Below, piece by piece: positions 44,621 to 56,668 of a stretch of 64,000 bases of DNA. Source of the stretch: Armigeres subalbatus (lineage: Eukaryota; Arthropoda; Insecta; Diptera; Culicidae); NCBI RefSeq assembly GCF_024139115.2, contig NC_085140.1, positions 459,141,506-459,205,505 of the forward strand, written 5' to 3'. The position numbers were made by a program, and so were the translations under genes. Below the pieces are notes generated by a model. The model saw only the letters and a program-made list of their open reading frames with translations, had not been told where the DNA came from and ran no database searches. The first letter of the stretch is position 1, and every line of letters starts with the position of its first letter.

Positions 44621-45621
44621 GGAAGGATATACATAATTGACCATAGTATCCGGAACCAGGTTTACTGAAATGGCCATATCTCGGATGTTTTTCAACGGAT
44701 CTTAGCGCAACCGCCCGCATTCAATTTTCAATAAGATCTAGTTTCTAGGAAAATAGAGTTTATCGATGTAACTTCAAACCACACAAAAATACGAGCGGCA
44801 GAAAAAATGTGTTTTTGACATGGCCTCCGAAAATCCGGAACATCTCCGGTATCCGGTGGCCAGTATTCGTAACCGTGCATGTTCCAGAATCTTGACTAAA
44901 TTTGCCGTCGAATGCTTCCGGTTTTGTCCAATTTCATCAATTTTTCAAAAAGTTATAAGGATTTGAATTTGGGCCAAATTTTGCCTATCTCAATCATTTT
45001 GCCTAACCCCTGTACATACATGTTAGCTGCAAAATATAAATATATAGTGCTTTCCTTTTCAATAGTAATTAAATCAGCTATTGTTGAAATGCCAGTAGCA
45101 ATACGAAATCTTCCAAATAAATTAATGTTCTTCGACATTCGGGTAATGTGTCCAGCCCACGTAGGTCTGTCATACATTAAGATTGGTCGAACTATAAATC
45201 TCATGGAACAATAGTGCTGGACGCGTAAGTTTTTGCAATTATTTGCACAGTTTTCTCCCCAGATTAGACAATCCAATGTTTTCATGGTAATAAACCCATA
45301 TGCCAAGACATGTTATGAAATTGAGTAAGTCATATGTTCCCAATAGTCATGAAGATCGATCACGAAAAGCACCGAAACTTAGTTTGCGTTCTGTGTTAGG
45401 AAAGGAAATCATCTTATATTATGTGTGCAAATGCCATTTCACTATTGCATTATCACGATAAATTCAACGAATTTTATTGGATAATAGGTATTGTAAGAAA
45501 ATTGTCACATGTAAACATAATAAATTAAAACAAGCATAAAATATTCGCTTTCCTAATGCATCAGCAATTGTTAAAGCCTGAGCACAGATATGAAAAATTA
45601 CAAATCACTGGTTACAAAAAT

Positions 45622-46041
45622 CTAGCAAAAGACTCAATGCAATCGGTACACGGTAAGCTTAGCAAGTTCTCTTGTTTAACACTGAAAATATCGCATTTCA
45701 ATCATTCTAAAATTTGTCCAAAAGCGAACAATAGGGAAAAGACATCAACATTATTCTTATTTTTAGCGTTTATTACTCAGCTGTTTTCCTTCCAAATTAT
45801 TTGATTTGTATATATATGGCTAATTTCAATACACGGAGAAACTCGTTTACTCATTAATAGATACTTGTTTGCTATCACTTTCCTTCTGCTGGAAAATTTA
45901 CCCATTTTGGGAGAGTAAGTGGATCTACTCATTTAAGTGAGTGATACTAGCCATGTTCTAAAAATCAAGTGAGTAATTTGGAAGGAATAACTTGCTAAGC
46001 TTACCGTGTAAAGATTGCATATGTATTGAGTCTTTTGCTAC
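45622..46041. mobile_element. Small inverted-repeat element at the centre of the older repeat
   Basis: ACACGGTAAGCTTAGCAAGTT near 45657 and its near-perfect reverse complement near 45985 flank a non-coding centre, and the match continues outward through GACTCAATGC-type sequence. The exact ends are uncertain. Confidence 0.6.
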
Positions 46042-46115
46042 GGGTTGTCTGGATTGTTGGGCCAAACTACCCCGGTGAGGTGCTTGCATCTTGCTCTCGT
46101 TTTATCATGGGAAAG

Positions 46116-46745
46116 AGCTTGAGCTTGAGCTTGAGCTTGATTGACTGCTCGTAGTTGCTACTCCATTATGACCAGATCAGCTGTTCTTGCACAGGGAACC
46201 AACAGATGTTTGCTTGGGACTAGCACACATCTTCAATGTACAAATACTGGTGATCTCATATGTTAGGTCATACTGGCGCCTGCCACGTCAGAATGCAAGT
46301 CAATGTAGGGAAGGGGGAGGAAATGATGATGCAATCACTCGCCCACTGCAAGCCGAATATACCTCTGCACTTGCCACGAGTTCATGCGGAATTTGTTGGA
46401 ATTTCTGGGTTAGGTTGGAGAGGCAGAGGTCCGTCTTGGTTAACGAGCTGCCGCCAATGTGATAGATAGGAGAAGGTAACTGATGGAATTTCTAATTGGA
46501 TGTAGGAAACGAGCTCTATAAGTTCATTTCCAATTCTAGCAGATTACTGTTAGAATACTCAAGTTGAAGGTATAGGAATAGTAATGGAAACGGTATGGAA
46601 GTCCATTTCCAGTTCTAGCGATTGCTAGAACATGAGAAATAAAGAGAAAGATACAAAGTAGGAGAATGGAACGGACCTGGGATTGATCCCACGACCTCCT
46701 GCGTATGAGGCAGAAGCAGTAGCCATATGACTACCAAGCCCGCTT
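46116..46745 (-). mobile_element. Long SINE with (AAGCTC)n tail and 22-bp target duplication
   Basis: The minus-strand 5' end (46745 down to about 46670) is tRNA-like: GGCTTGGTAGTCATATGGCT for the A-box region and GGGATCAATCCC for the B box. The body is about 630 bp, and the tail is AAGCTC repeated. The duplication CTCTCGTTTTATCATGGGAAAG is perfect at 46094-46115 and 46746-46767. It has a tRNA head like the SINE at 504 but a different body. Confidence 0.85.
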
Positions 46746-47515
46746 CTCTCGTTTTATCATGGGAAAGAAATGAAAAACTAACCAAATTTTGAGTAAATAT
46801 TGTTGCGATATTCTCAGTAAATATTTTGAACTCAAGTTTAGTGTTGATTTTTCTGTCCGTGTAGGTTTTGTAACCAGTGATTTGTTTTTATTATAATTAT
46901 TCAATTTTAGATCTCTGTGCTCAGACAATTACTGATGCATATGGAAAGCGAATATTTTATGCTTGTTTTAATTTATTATGTTTACATGTCACACTTTACT
47001 TAGACATGTCTTTTTCATCCCATAAAATTCGTTGAATTTATCGTGATAATGCCAAAGTGAATTGGCATTTACACACATCTTTAATTAGGATTTCCTTTCC
47101 AAACACAGAATGTTAAGTTGGGGCGCTTTTCGTGATCGATGTTGTTCCATGAGATTTATAATTCGACTAGTTCGACCAATCTTAATGTATGACAGACCTA
47201 CGTGGGCTGGACACATTACCCGAATGTCGAAGAACATTAATTTATTTGGAAGATTTCGTATTGCTACTGGCATTTCAACAATAGTTGATTTAATTACTAT
47301 TGAAAAGGTAAGCACTATATATTTACTTTTTGCAGCTAACATGTATGTATATGGGAAAAGCCATACAATTTTAAAATAGGGCGTATTCAAAATTTCACCG
47401 ATGAAAGATTTTAAAACACCCCGTATCCTTTTCCTGGTGCTCTAAGCTTTCTTTTCGTGAGAAAACCACGGAGGTTCATGAAAGTGCGATAATATTCGCG
47501 TCTGGGGGCACCGTG

Positions 47516-47999
47516 TGTCAGGAGAGGCTTGGCCGACCGACCAGAAGATCCAACTGTGAAGAAATCGTTCGTTGAAGATCTTAGAACTCGGCTAGTGGAT
47601 GTTCTGGAAGGTCAAGGCGTGTAGAATACTTTTATCGAAATCGGCGAGAAAAACTTGGGTGAGCTGCTCACTCAGCGAATAGAATTGCTTACAGATGTAA
47701 CCCGACAGAAGATTTAGGAGCGTAGAGAATGTGAAGAATCAGAGGAGTAAAGTAGATTTCGTCGAAGGTATTTATCCCTGTAAGTGAGAGTCGGCGCTGC
47801 TGCATGTTTGGACTTACTGACCGATGAAGAAAGGATGGCTGCAGCATCCAGAGGTCATTGTCCCACTTACTCTTTGACTTGGACAGCTGAAATGTTGGTT
47901 CGAGAACTTCGAACAGCGTATTCAAGTCTCAGCCAGTGTTCTTCAAAAAGCACCCATCCGAGGCATACAATTGGCTAATGATCACGAAACACTATATTA
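47516..47999. other. Unassigned sequence
   Basis: Short coding-like phrases in different frames (for example EERMAAASRGHCPTYSLTW on the plus strand) do not form a recognisable domain. It may be remnant transposon DNA. Confidence 0.3.
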
Positions 48000-48103
48000 A
48001 AGCCTGTCCACGTTAAATTTCGGTTTGTTAAATCAGTGGTTTGTGACAATTTTCAAAAATCGCTTGATGAGATGGGTGTCGGGAATTTTACGTGGACAGG
48101 CTT
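48000..48103. mobile_element. MITE, 104 bp, TA target site
   Basis: The ends AAGCCTGTCCACGTTAAATT and reverse complement are flanked by TA (47998-47999, 48104-48105). Nothing is encoded. Confidence 0.75.
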
Positions 48104-48105
48104 TA

Positions 48106-51100
48106 GTACTGCGCCGCTTAATTATGCTGAGTGGGCTCAAAGAGCTGATCGTTTGCTTTTTTGCGGCGTCTCACCAGCAAAGTCAGCAGGACCAGGTGGT
48201 TGAGTGTCAACGGGAACAGCCCCGCAAACTTTGCAGTAGCCGGACGATCGAAGGATTTCAATATCTTGACAGTCTGATATCAGCAGATAGCGAAATAGGG
48301 ATCGAAATGTAATCACGACCTGCGGATAATTTTGCGAGTTATCGAAATATTTGGAAACCCAATCGGATTGATCCACGCACCGAAGCAAATATACAACTTG
48401 GCATTTTCGTACCAAGATAAAAACAGTAGGGGGAGATCCTCCAGTGCCGGACACATAAGCCATTTATCAAAAAACTCTCTAATTATCCGGATTATGTTTA
48501 CTTGTATACCATATAGGGGAAAATACATATTCTTGGCAGTCTAAGACATTCGCCAAATTGAATGATAAAAATAATGAATAATTACACTAAAACACAGGTA
48601 TAGTTCAACTAGTATACATTCGTATGCTCTTCCTTTGATGATTGGTGTTCACATAATATAATATCTTTTACCACAAATTTAGTAAATTTAATATAAAGTA
48701 ACAGGTCAACGTTTCTTCTATTGGCATAGCAATTTCTATTATCAGCAATGATTTTGCTCCCTTCAGCAACTAGACATGGAAGTAGAAAACTAGTAATGTA
48801 TTGGTGCCAGATGCTGGTTGTTTATATCCTCTAGTAGTAAAATTCATTCATAATAATCGGCCACACGCTCATCTCGCTTCACTCAATTTTGGAAGAAATT
48901 TTATTAATTATCAAAACTGGCTTAAAACAAAACATGAATTTTAGCTTTGGCATCAATTTTATGTCACGTGGAAGATAGGCAAAAACATTTAAACACATTG
49001 TAAAACAAATTTTACCCCTTATGCGGCCAACAAAAAACAGACGTGAATGGCAGATAGGATACCCGTGTACCCAGATATTGACAATTTCATAACTTTTACC
49101 ATTTTTAACCTATTTGAATAATGTTGGCCATTTTGGAGAAGGGAACTTACATACTTTTCGTCCACTGCCAAGATTTACATCTTTTGTCTTTTGTAATGCC
49201 TTAGAGTCTTCACGCGTAAGCAAAAGTCTATCAACCAGTTTCAAATATACAACTTGCTCTTTACGGTCCTTAGATTTGAAGGTCCTTACATGATATGTTT
49301 GTTTCATCAAAATAATCATGGGGGTTGTGTACAACGATGTAAACTATGTAAACCCAAATCTATACACATAAGATTGAGCTGGAGCCACCTTACAGTTTCA
49401 CAGTTGAATAATTGATAATACCCTAAAAGTAGGCAATTATTTATGGTTGAAATGCGCTATGTAGGAACGGGAATGGTTATGATTTTTTTTATGAGCTTGG
49501 AAAGTATTAAAGTTGCAAAAGGAAAACGGTTCTGTCAGCCACATAAGGCTTAAAATACTACGGTGTGGCTATCACTTTTGATATAATTCATGGTCTGAGT
49601 AAAAATCTGAATAGAAGCATTTGCATTCTAACACTTTTTTAAAATAAATGCCAACGCCGGATATTTTGTTCGTAGTTTTGCTAAAATCAAATCACATGGA
49701 ATTGTGCGTGGTATTTTTTTAGCGTGTGTTTGATATGCTCACAAACACATTCTCTCGCTCTATTCCGAAGTGCGCTGCTGCCAAAGAAAACGAACAGTCC
49801 CAATTTTATTTAGTGAAACATAGAGCAAATATTGGATAAATTTGCTATTTGTGGTGATAATCAAGTGGTAATAAAGTGTAAAAAGTAGTGTACGTACCTA
49901 ATTTTTCATATCATACACGATAAAGAGAATAAACAGGCGATCCAAAAAAGTAAGTAACAGTTTGCTTTTCGTCTGCTGCTTTCTTGGGCGATGCAATAAT
50001 GGCAAGGATTTCGTAGGTGCAAATTTGTTTCGGTGATTAATTCGTCAAATCTTGCTACTTTTACACAAACAACTTATTCAAATGAAAGCCTAGACTTGAA
50101 ATTGTGTGATTGAATCAAATTTATGTTCATAAATAGTGCATGTTTGCTGGAAAACGCAAATATTGTTGAGGGTGCCAACAAATGTCGCACCCTGCCAAAG
50201 CCGTATTCTACCCTACACAAACTATGATCATTGATGATTCATACAATCTATATTTGATCATTTGAACACGTTTTTGGACGATGTATTTTGATGATGAATT
50301 TTGGCGCAAATTTTCACGGTTCTGAAAAGTGTCCCCGATTACCGGACACTATTGCATCATGTTCAAATATGACCAAGTTCCTATTTCATGAGTAAAGACA
50401 TCATTTAGAATAGTATTTTTTCACTTGCTTCACGTTGTACATATTAACACATGTTAGTAAGGCTTATTTGACTCTCCAGCTCAATTTCTTACATTCTTCT
50501 CAAAATTCCCTCCCTTGGTGTAACATAAAATAAATTTAATATTTGTATCGGCCTTATCATTAATAAAGATTGCATTATTAATTCAATTCATTTCATGATC
50601 GAAGTAAAAATAATTTGTCGTAATTTCGTTGTTTTGTAAAAAAAATCCATGAATCACGTCGAGTTATATTTTTGTTGAATTGAAAACATATTAAGTAACG
50701 TTTTTGGTTAAACTTGAACAAATTTTGCTACAATTTTTGTTATTATTAATGTTACATGTTTTATAACAAATCCGTTTAAAAAAATAGTGTAACAGAATAA
50801 CGAGTTTTGATATAAATCTGTTACTTTTTACTGGTCTAATCCTAAATTCAAATAAATTGCGCACTATTTTAACTGTTTTTCGAACAACATTGTATAAGAT
50901 GGTATGATGGTAACTAGACACACATCGTGGGATTTTAAACCACACATTATTTTCCAGACAACAAACCACTTTCCGGTGGTCTTCCAGACTCACCTTGTGG
51001 AACTCCAGAGTCCAGACCGAAAACCATTTTCCCTCATCATTGGTGACAACTTCAAGGTTTTAATATTTTTATTTATTGTTATAATTCAACCCATCGTGTG

Positions 51101-51970
51101 AAATCAGCTGGACTAGCCAGATCGCCAAAATGTGCGACTGCAGCGGGTAACTTACTTACACCCCACTCATTTTTCGCATTAGTGTAATTTTTATATATTT
51201 TAGTTTGAAACGGCTTATTAACTTCAAATCAAAATGCGATAATATTTTTTCACACCCAAAAGAAAAACTAATCTAATGACACCTTCACTTGGCATCATAT
51301 GTAACTCGAAGCATAGCTTTGCTAGTTTCATTTCCATTAGTGTCGTTATCCGTTTATCGTAACTTTGAATTCACTTACACGCTGTATCTCCTGCATGACA
51401 GTATCCCACTAAGCACAATAATAAAACTGCCAATCGACGCACTTTCGTCATTGCGAAGCAGCTCCTTGTCCTTTTTTGACAATGTTCAGTTTAGTGTATC
51501 AAAAATCAACTCCCTATCAACAAATCTCCCTCAAAATAAAACCACTGATTAGCCCGGTTGGCTACCGAAAGGCTACTGAAGGTGTCACATTCGAGAATAG
51601 AAGGTTTTATAACGCTGTCCTGCGGGGACAATTGAAAAATGACTCTGCTCTTTTGAATGCTGATTAGATATTCTTTTCCTTTATTGATACTGGGCGTTGC
51701 AAATGTGCGACAGCATAAATTGCAATTGCCTAAATGAGTCGTCGTTGGCATCTGGAATATCCACACGCTGCATACAGGTGCTTACAGAATTGAGCGTAGA
51801 CCATGGATTTTAAGGATATTTATGAAATTTCAGAGGGAAATCATTCGTCATTTCGGCGTCTCTCAATGTAGTTTGATAATCCTCTCATTCCTATACGTAG
51901 ATAAACAGTTGAAAAATATGTATTCAATGTTTACTTGTTTGAAGATAATTACAAAATACGTTAAGGCAGT
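48106..51970. other. Long AT-rich intergenic stretch
   Basis: No host gene, LINE or SINE could be recognised. Around 49740-49945 the sequence is less AT-biased and ends in AAAAAA|GTAAGTAAC, which could be a non-coding first exon with a donor, but no coding exon follows within the window. Other frames lack motifs. Confidence 0.4.
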
Positions 51971-51972
51971 TA

Positions 51973-52038
51973 TTGATTGATTTTCATTGGCTTTTATCGG
52001 TGAGATCGAACGATAAAAGCCAATGAAAATCAATCAAT
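51973..52038. mobile_element. 66-bp perfect palindromic element, TA flanks
   Basis: Arms starting TTGATTGATTTTCATTGGCT and extending to TATCG are exact reverse complements around an 11-nt loop. TA lies on both sides. The sequence GTTAAGGCAGTTA appears just before it and again at about 52084, perhaps by chance or from an enclosing insert. Confidence 0.65.
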
Positions 52039-52040
52039 AA

Positions 52041-53633
52041 GTTTCTCGCGGTGATGAAACCTCATAAACAAGGAATCTAATTGTTAAGGCAGTTACAACT
52101 ATTACTTTTAAACAACCCTGATTGATCCACCTAGTGGTGTTTGTGCATTTCTCGTACATTAGAAATACTAAAAAAATGAGTGAGAATTTCTTATCGTATT
52201 TTTTTCATAATCGTATTTTGGCCATAACTTTTGATCTTATAGTCCGATCTTGCCAATTTTCAATAGGAAACAATGGGACAGGATTCCTCGTCGAATGCAA
52301 CTTACATATCGGATCAAAATAAGTGCCTAAAAGATTAGTGAGTTTTATTGTGCGCACATACATACACACACGCACACCCATACACACAGACAGACATCAT
52401 CTCAATTCGTCGAGCTGAGTTGATTGGTATATAACGTAGTATATTGCGTATTCTCCTCTAGAATATTTTTTTTCCACCGGCTAGGTGGGGAACTTTTTAC
52501 CATTTATAAGTACTCTTTATGGTTACAGATCATTATCCGAATTTCATAAAGAAACTTTGAGCATATTTTTGAATATGGATTTCTATGTTCCATGTAGCTG
52601 AATGACAGTATATATCGTTGGAAATAATTTCGAAATGTTAAATGAATGTTAAAGTAACGTAAGTAGTAGCGTAAGTATTAATTATGTTTATGAGATATTA
52701 ACCATCTCGACATAAACAGAATGCATTCGATTGATTTTAATATTGTTGATTCAAACCTTCTAAAATAAGACGAAACATGAAAATGTTTTGACAATTCGGC
52801 TTACCTACGCTCAATTTTGTGTCACGCAATAGGCGTAGTTTGAGATAATTTTTACTTAAATCTATATTGTAGAAACAATATCAAGTTTTTTTTATATATG
52901 TAAAGATTTCAAAATGAAAAGATTATTGAACTGAATTGAAAGAAACCTATAAAATTATTGCCATCCGAATTCTGAAATACACCGCACCTATTCGATGGTG
53001 TACGCTCAATTCCGAGAGTAACTGTATAATGCTTCATCTGAGCAGATTGTTATTCTAACCATATTAAAGGGCTATTTCGGGATTGAATTATCAGTGACTT
53101 GATAGGATTATTTTGCACACAAGATGAATAGAGAAAAAGCATCTTTATGATGTGCTTTATTGTTGCAGTTGTGTGAGAAAAATCCGGGTATAACGGAATC
53201 AACAATGCATCTGGTGAATCTTCTTTATTTCACCAATGAAACACTATTGCATTTAATTGTTGAGTCTCATTGTTACATTTGTTCTCAATGTCAAAATAAA
53301 ACTATCATCTCCCATAGAATGTGGCTCAAACTCTTATCTATACATATTTGAATAGCTTTTATGCACAACCTCGAGAATGGCAAAACTTAGGTTGCTTTTC
53401 AGGCTGTTGGAATTATCTTTATGTGGGACAGATCTTGGCTTAAGGCCGGGTCAAAATTCGTGTGTGCACACGAAAAAAATAAAAAACGTGAGTCATTGCA
53501 TTCGGAAGTTCTGAAGAAAATGGTGTACTGGACCTTATACGGTTGGTTGATCGATTCTCTATGAAGCGTTTGCAAAAGTCGTAAGCTAGGCAATTAATTT
53601 TTATATGTATTATACTAAGGTGAAACTCAACGA
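52041..53633. other. Intergenic DNA, nothing recognised
   Basis: The stretch has CA-rich microsatellite-like sequence near 52360-52400 and otherwise AT-rich DNA. No gene or transposon boundary was identified before the LINE tail. Confidence 0.45.
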
Positions 53634-53867
53634 TTTATTTATTTATTTATTTTTATTTTTAACAAAAAATAAACTATCTGCCTGTTCGTTGCCGTAAATT
53701 TTACAATGAGCAGGAACCCAAACCAGTTTTATAATGAAACCTTGTAAATGTAATTTAAACAACCATTCTTTTACCATTAAAACTATATGGTGAGTTTTAG
53801 ATTTAAAACTATTAGACTTAATTGCTTTAAGACAACTTAAACTATCAGCTTGTAAAAAATATAGTAG

Positions 53868-53877
<10 letters not shown>

Positions 53878-53904
<27 letters not shown>

Positions 53905-53943
53905 TTATTAAAGAGATTTTCAGCCCTAGGCTGGCTCATCTCT
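53878..53943 (-). mobile_element. Very short hairpin-tailed retroposon with (TA)n tail
   Basis: On the minus strand it reads AGAGATGAGCCAGCC, then GGGCTGAAAATCTCT and AATAAAGA followed by (TA)n. The flanks AACTGCTATATTT and AACTACTATATTT look like a diverged target duplication, and it interrupts the RNase H frame between AELTAIF and LQADSL. Confidence 0.65.
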
Positions 53944-55077
53944 TACCAAATATAGCAGTTAATTCCGCAATAAATATAGAACAAGTAGCTTGGAGTTTGT
54001 AATAACGAGCTGAAAAAATGATTATAAACACCAAAACCTGCAACATCTTGAGTTAAAGACCCATCCGAAAAGTAAAATTTATTGAAATCTAGTCCAATAA
54101 ATTTACGCTGAAAGAAAATGTTTGCAAAGCGTGAAAACTCATGATAAGTTAATTGCTTCATATCTTCTTCATATCTCATGATAAGTTAATTGCTTCATCT
54201 CTCCACATCATATCAATCAAAGAATGAAATGAATGTACTTTCATGTTATAATTATAAAATCCAAGTGAGAGGTTCGAACTTAAATTTTGAGAAATACTGT
54301 AATGAAATGAATCCAATATTCTACAAGTTGGGTTTATTTCAGATAATAATTTTAAAATATTTATTATAGTATGATTTTTGGAAAGACAATTTAATAAATA
54401 TTTACAATTTGGTTCGCGAAACGAATATTAAGAGGTTCAATCCCAACCAATATCTCAATAGATTCGGTATGAGTAGAATTCATCAATTTCAAACAAATAC
54501 GTAATCACCGAAATTGGATTTTTTCAAGCTTAGCAAAATGTGTTGGAAAAGTACTTCCAAAAGTAAAAAATCCATATTTAAGGACTGAGCGAATGGTTGT
54601 TTTATAAAGCGTAATTAAATCAGATGGATGAGCACCCCACCATGTTCCTGTTATAGATTTGTGAAAATTAATACGCTTGGAACAGGTTTTATGAATATAT
54701 GAAATATGTATTTCCATTGCAATTTTGAATCGAACCATATCTCTAGATATTTATAATCTGAAACTTGTTCAATTTTCAAACCATTAAGAAATAAATCAAT
54801 TTGTTGGAAGAATGTTTACGTGAAAATGTTATAAATTTAGTTTTTGAAAATGAAAAATTTAAACCATTCTCATGCGCCCAAAGATCAATATTATCTAGAG
54901 CAGATTGCATAAAATGACGAATTGGTTCCCTATTTTTGCCACTGATAGCAATAACATTATCATCAGCAAATTGGTAAAATATGCAACCATTAGGAATGAT
55001 AGACATCATATCACTTGTGAATAAGTTATATAAAAATGGACTCAAGCACGAACCTTGAAGAAGTCCAAAATAAGGTA

Positions 55078-56608
55078 CACTGGGGGAAGTGGAAAAGGAA
55101 AAATCGATAGTTCATGTTCAACTTATTGTAAAAGCAGTTTAAATGTTCTAAATGCATTCAATCATTATGGGCTCCCAAAAACAATCCATTTTGCACCAAC
55201 TGTGCGGTAATTCATACCATTTTAGTCGCTTGAAATTTATAAAAATAGATTTGAAATCTAGGAGTTATTTTTCCACTTAACCCAGTGAAATGGGGTAAGT
55301 GGAAAACCCAAGTTGGCCCCTTGACCTTCAACTGTGATGTGAAGACGGTAATTGCTCTGAGTATCTTTTGTTGAATAATTTCGTTGGATTAAAGGGATAG
55401 ATCCCCAAGGAATTCTTGTAATAGCTAGGGGAGGGGAGGTTGTGTCTTCTCAAACACTAAGTGTACGTAAAATCTGTATGATCGCCCCAAAGATGAACTT
55501 TTTTGAGGAAGAATGAGACTTACAGTGCTATAAACTTATCGACTCAGTTTAACGAATTGAGATGATGTCTGTGTGTGCGTATGTGTATTTGTATGTATGT
55601 GTGTGTACAATACACGTACAAAATAATCACCTATTTTCAAGCATTTGTCCTTAACTGATTTGTTTGCATTAAATTGCATTCAACGGTGACACTTGTTATG
55701 AATATAAAAGAATATGTATTATGGAATATATTTACCTATCAATGCTATTTTTATCTTTCTCATACATTTTTTTAATATGTAAAACTTGTGAAAGGCATCA
55801 ACGCCGATAGGTGGATTAATCAGGCGTTTTCTTATGTACAGCAACCGTTCGCTAACTGGGCTAAAACACCAGCCCAGTTACCGAACGCCGCTTTTTAACT
55901 GGGCTGACGAGGGAATTCGCGATGCATTGTTGTGATCGTGTTTTACATGAAGCTTAAAGAATATACCATTCAGGCCGAGTCTTTGTTGTTGTTTTTTGAC
56001 GGATAACTGCTTTTTAACTGGGCTTTGGCCCAGTTAGCGAACGCCCAGTTAAAAAACAGTCCAGTTAAAAGGCGCCCAGTTAGCGAACTGTTGCTGTATA
56101 TTAGTCCAATCACCACTGAAATCACAATGATAACAAAGAAGGAACATATTAAGATTCACAGTTATCGAAATAAACCAAGGAGGGAAGAAAAAAATTGCGT
56201 GATCAGAACATTTTCCACTTCCCCCGCAGTGTAAGTGTAAAAGGGGTAAGTGTAAAATCTTTAAATTATTTGCTTTCATCGTACAAACCACTACAAACTG
56301 AATGTGATTAGTTTAATTGTATTGTAATGGTCACCTGTGGTGCAAAATCGCAAGAAAAAGGCACAATTTATGCACTTTCTAATTAATTTTATGAATGCAA
56401 AAATTAACTTCTCGCGGAACCTAAAATGACAGCTCTAGCGTAAACTGTGTTAGTGTATATATAACACGGATTTTAACATAGTATTAGTGTGAACATTAAA
56501 GTATATTTTTGCACAATGTTATGGTGTGGTAAAAACTGTAAAGTCTGTACAATTAAAATTTTTCGAGTCGATTTTTACACTTACCCCCTTTTTCCACTTC
56601 CTCCAGTG
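55078..56608. mobile_element. Non-coding TIR element, 1531 bp, TA target site
   Basis: The ends CACTGGGGGAAGTGGAAAA and reverse complement are flanked by TA (55076-55077, 56609-56610). It cuts the I-clade RT frame just before GLLQGSCLSP. A MITE (55839-56096) lies within it. No transposase is visible. Confidence 0.85.
55839..56096. mobile_element. Pogo-like MITE, 258 bp, TA target site
   Basis: The ends CAGCAACCGTTCGCTAACTG and reverse complement are flanked by TA (55837-55838, 56097-56098). The words AACTGGGC and GCCCAGTT recur several times near both ends. The organisation resembles the element at 8151-8412. Confidence 0.85.
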
Positions 56609-56668
56609 TACCTTAACTATAACGAGTTAATTTAGAAAAAAGTTCATAATTTTGAATGAAAATAAATT

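Larger units (their letters stand above)
36216..45012. mobile_element. 8.8-kb TIR transposon with satellite arms, TA target site
   Basis: The termini CAGGGGTTAGGCAAAATGAT and reverse complement are flanked by TA at 36214-36215 and 45013-45014. The terminal 390 bp match on both sides, followed by 143-bp satellite units (few on the left, about 14 on the right) and then matching LINE-derived pieces. The uninterrupted target exists at about 47340, in reverse, with one TA. The core has a decayed Tc1-type transposase fragment, an RTE-like LINE and a MITE. The left arm is further split by an ORF1-only element. No intact mobility gene remains. Confidence 0.88.
36046..47515. repeat. Older long inverted repeat split by the 8.8-kb transposon
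   Basis: The left arm (36046-36215, continuing at 45013-45620) matches the right arm (about 46855-47515) in reverse. Shared words include CACGGTGCCCC, GAATATTATCGCACTTTC and AGCTGCAAAA. One part of the right arm encodes a weak LINE-like phrase, RPILMYDRPTWAGH, which may point to its origin. The centre holds a smaller inverted repeat and a SINE. Confidence 0.7.

Noticed and set aside
42700..44720. A series of similar 60-195-residue minus-strand frames that look like a protein repeat family
   Set aside because: They are the 143-bp satellite read in changing frames. 143 is not a multiple of three, and the same peptides appear by reflection in the other arm.
51289..51667. Overlapping plus-strand frames that could be an exon
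   Set aside because: There are no recognisable motifs, splice context or neighbours, and the composition matches the surrounding intergenic DNA.
53160..53351. A possible exon after TTGTTGCAG with a Cys-x2-Cys motif
   Set aside because: The acceptor-like sequence is there, but no family, donor or partner exon could be found.
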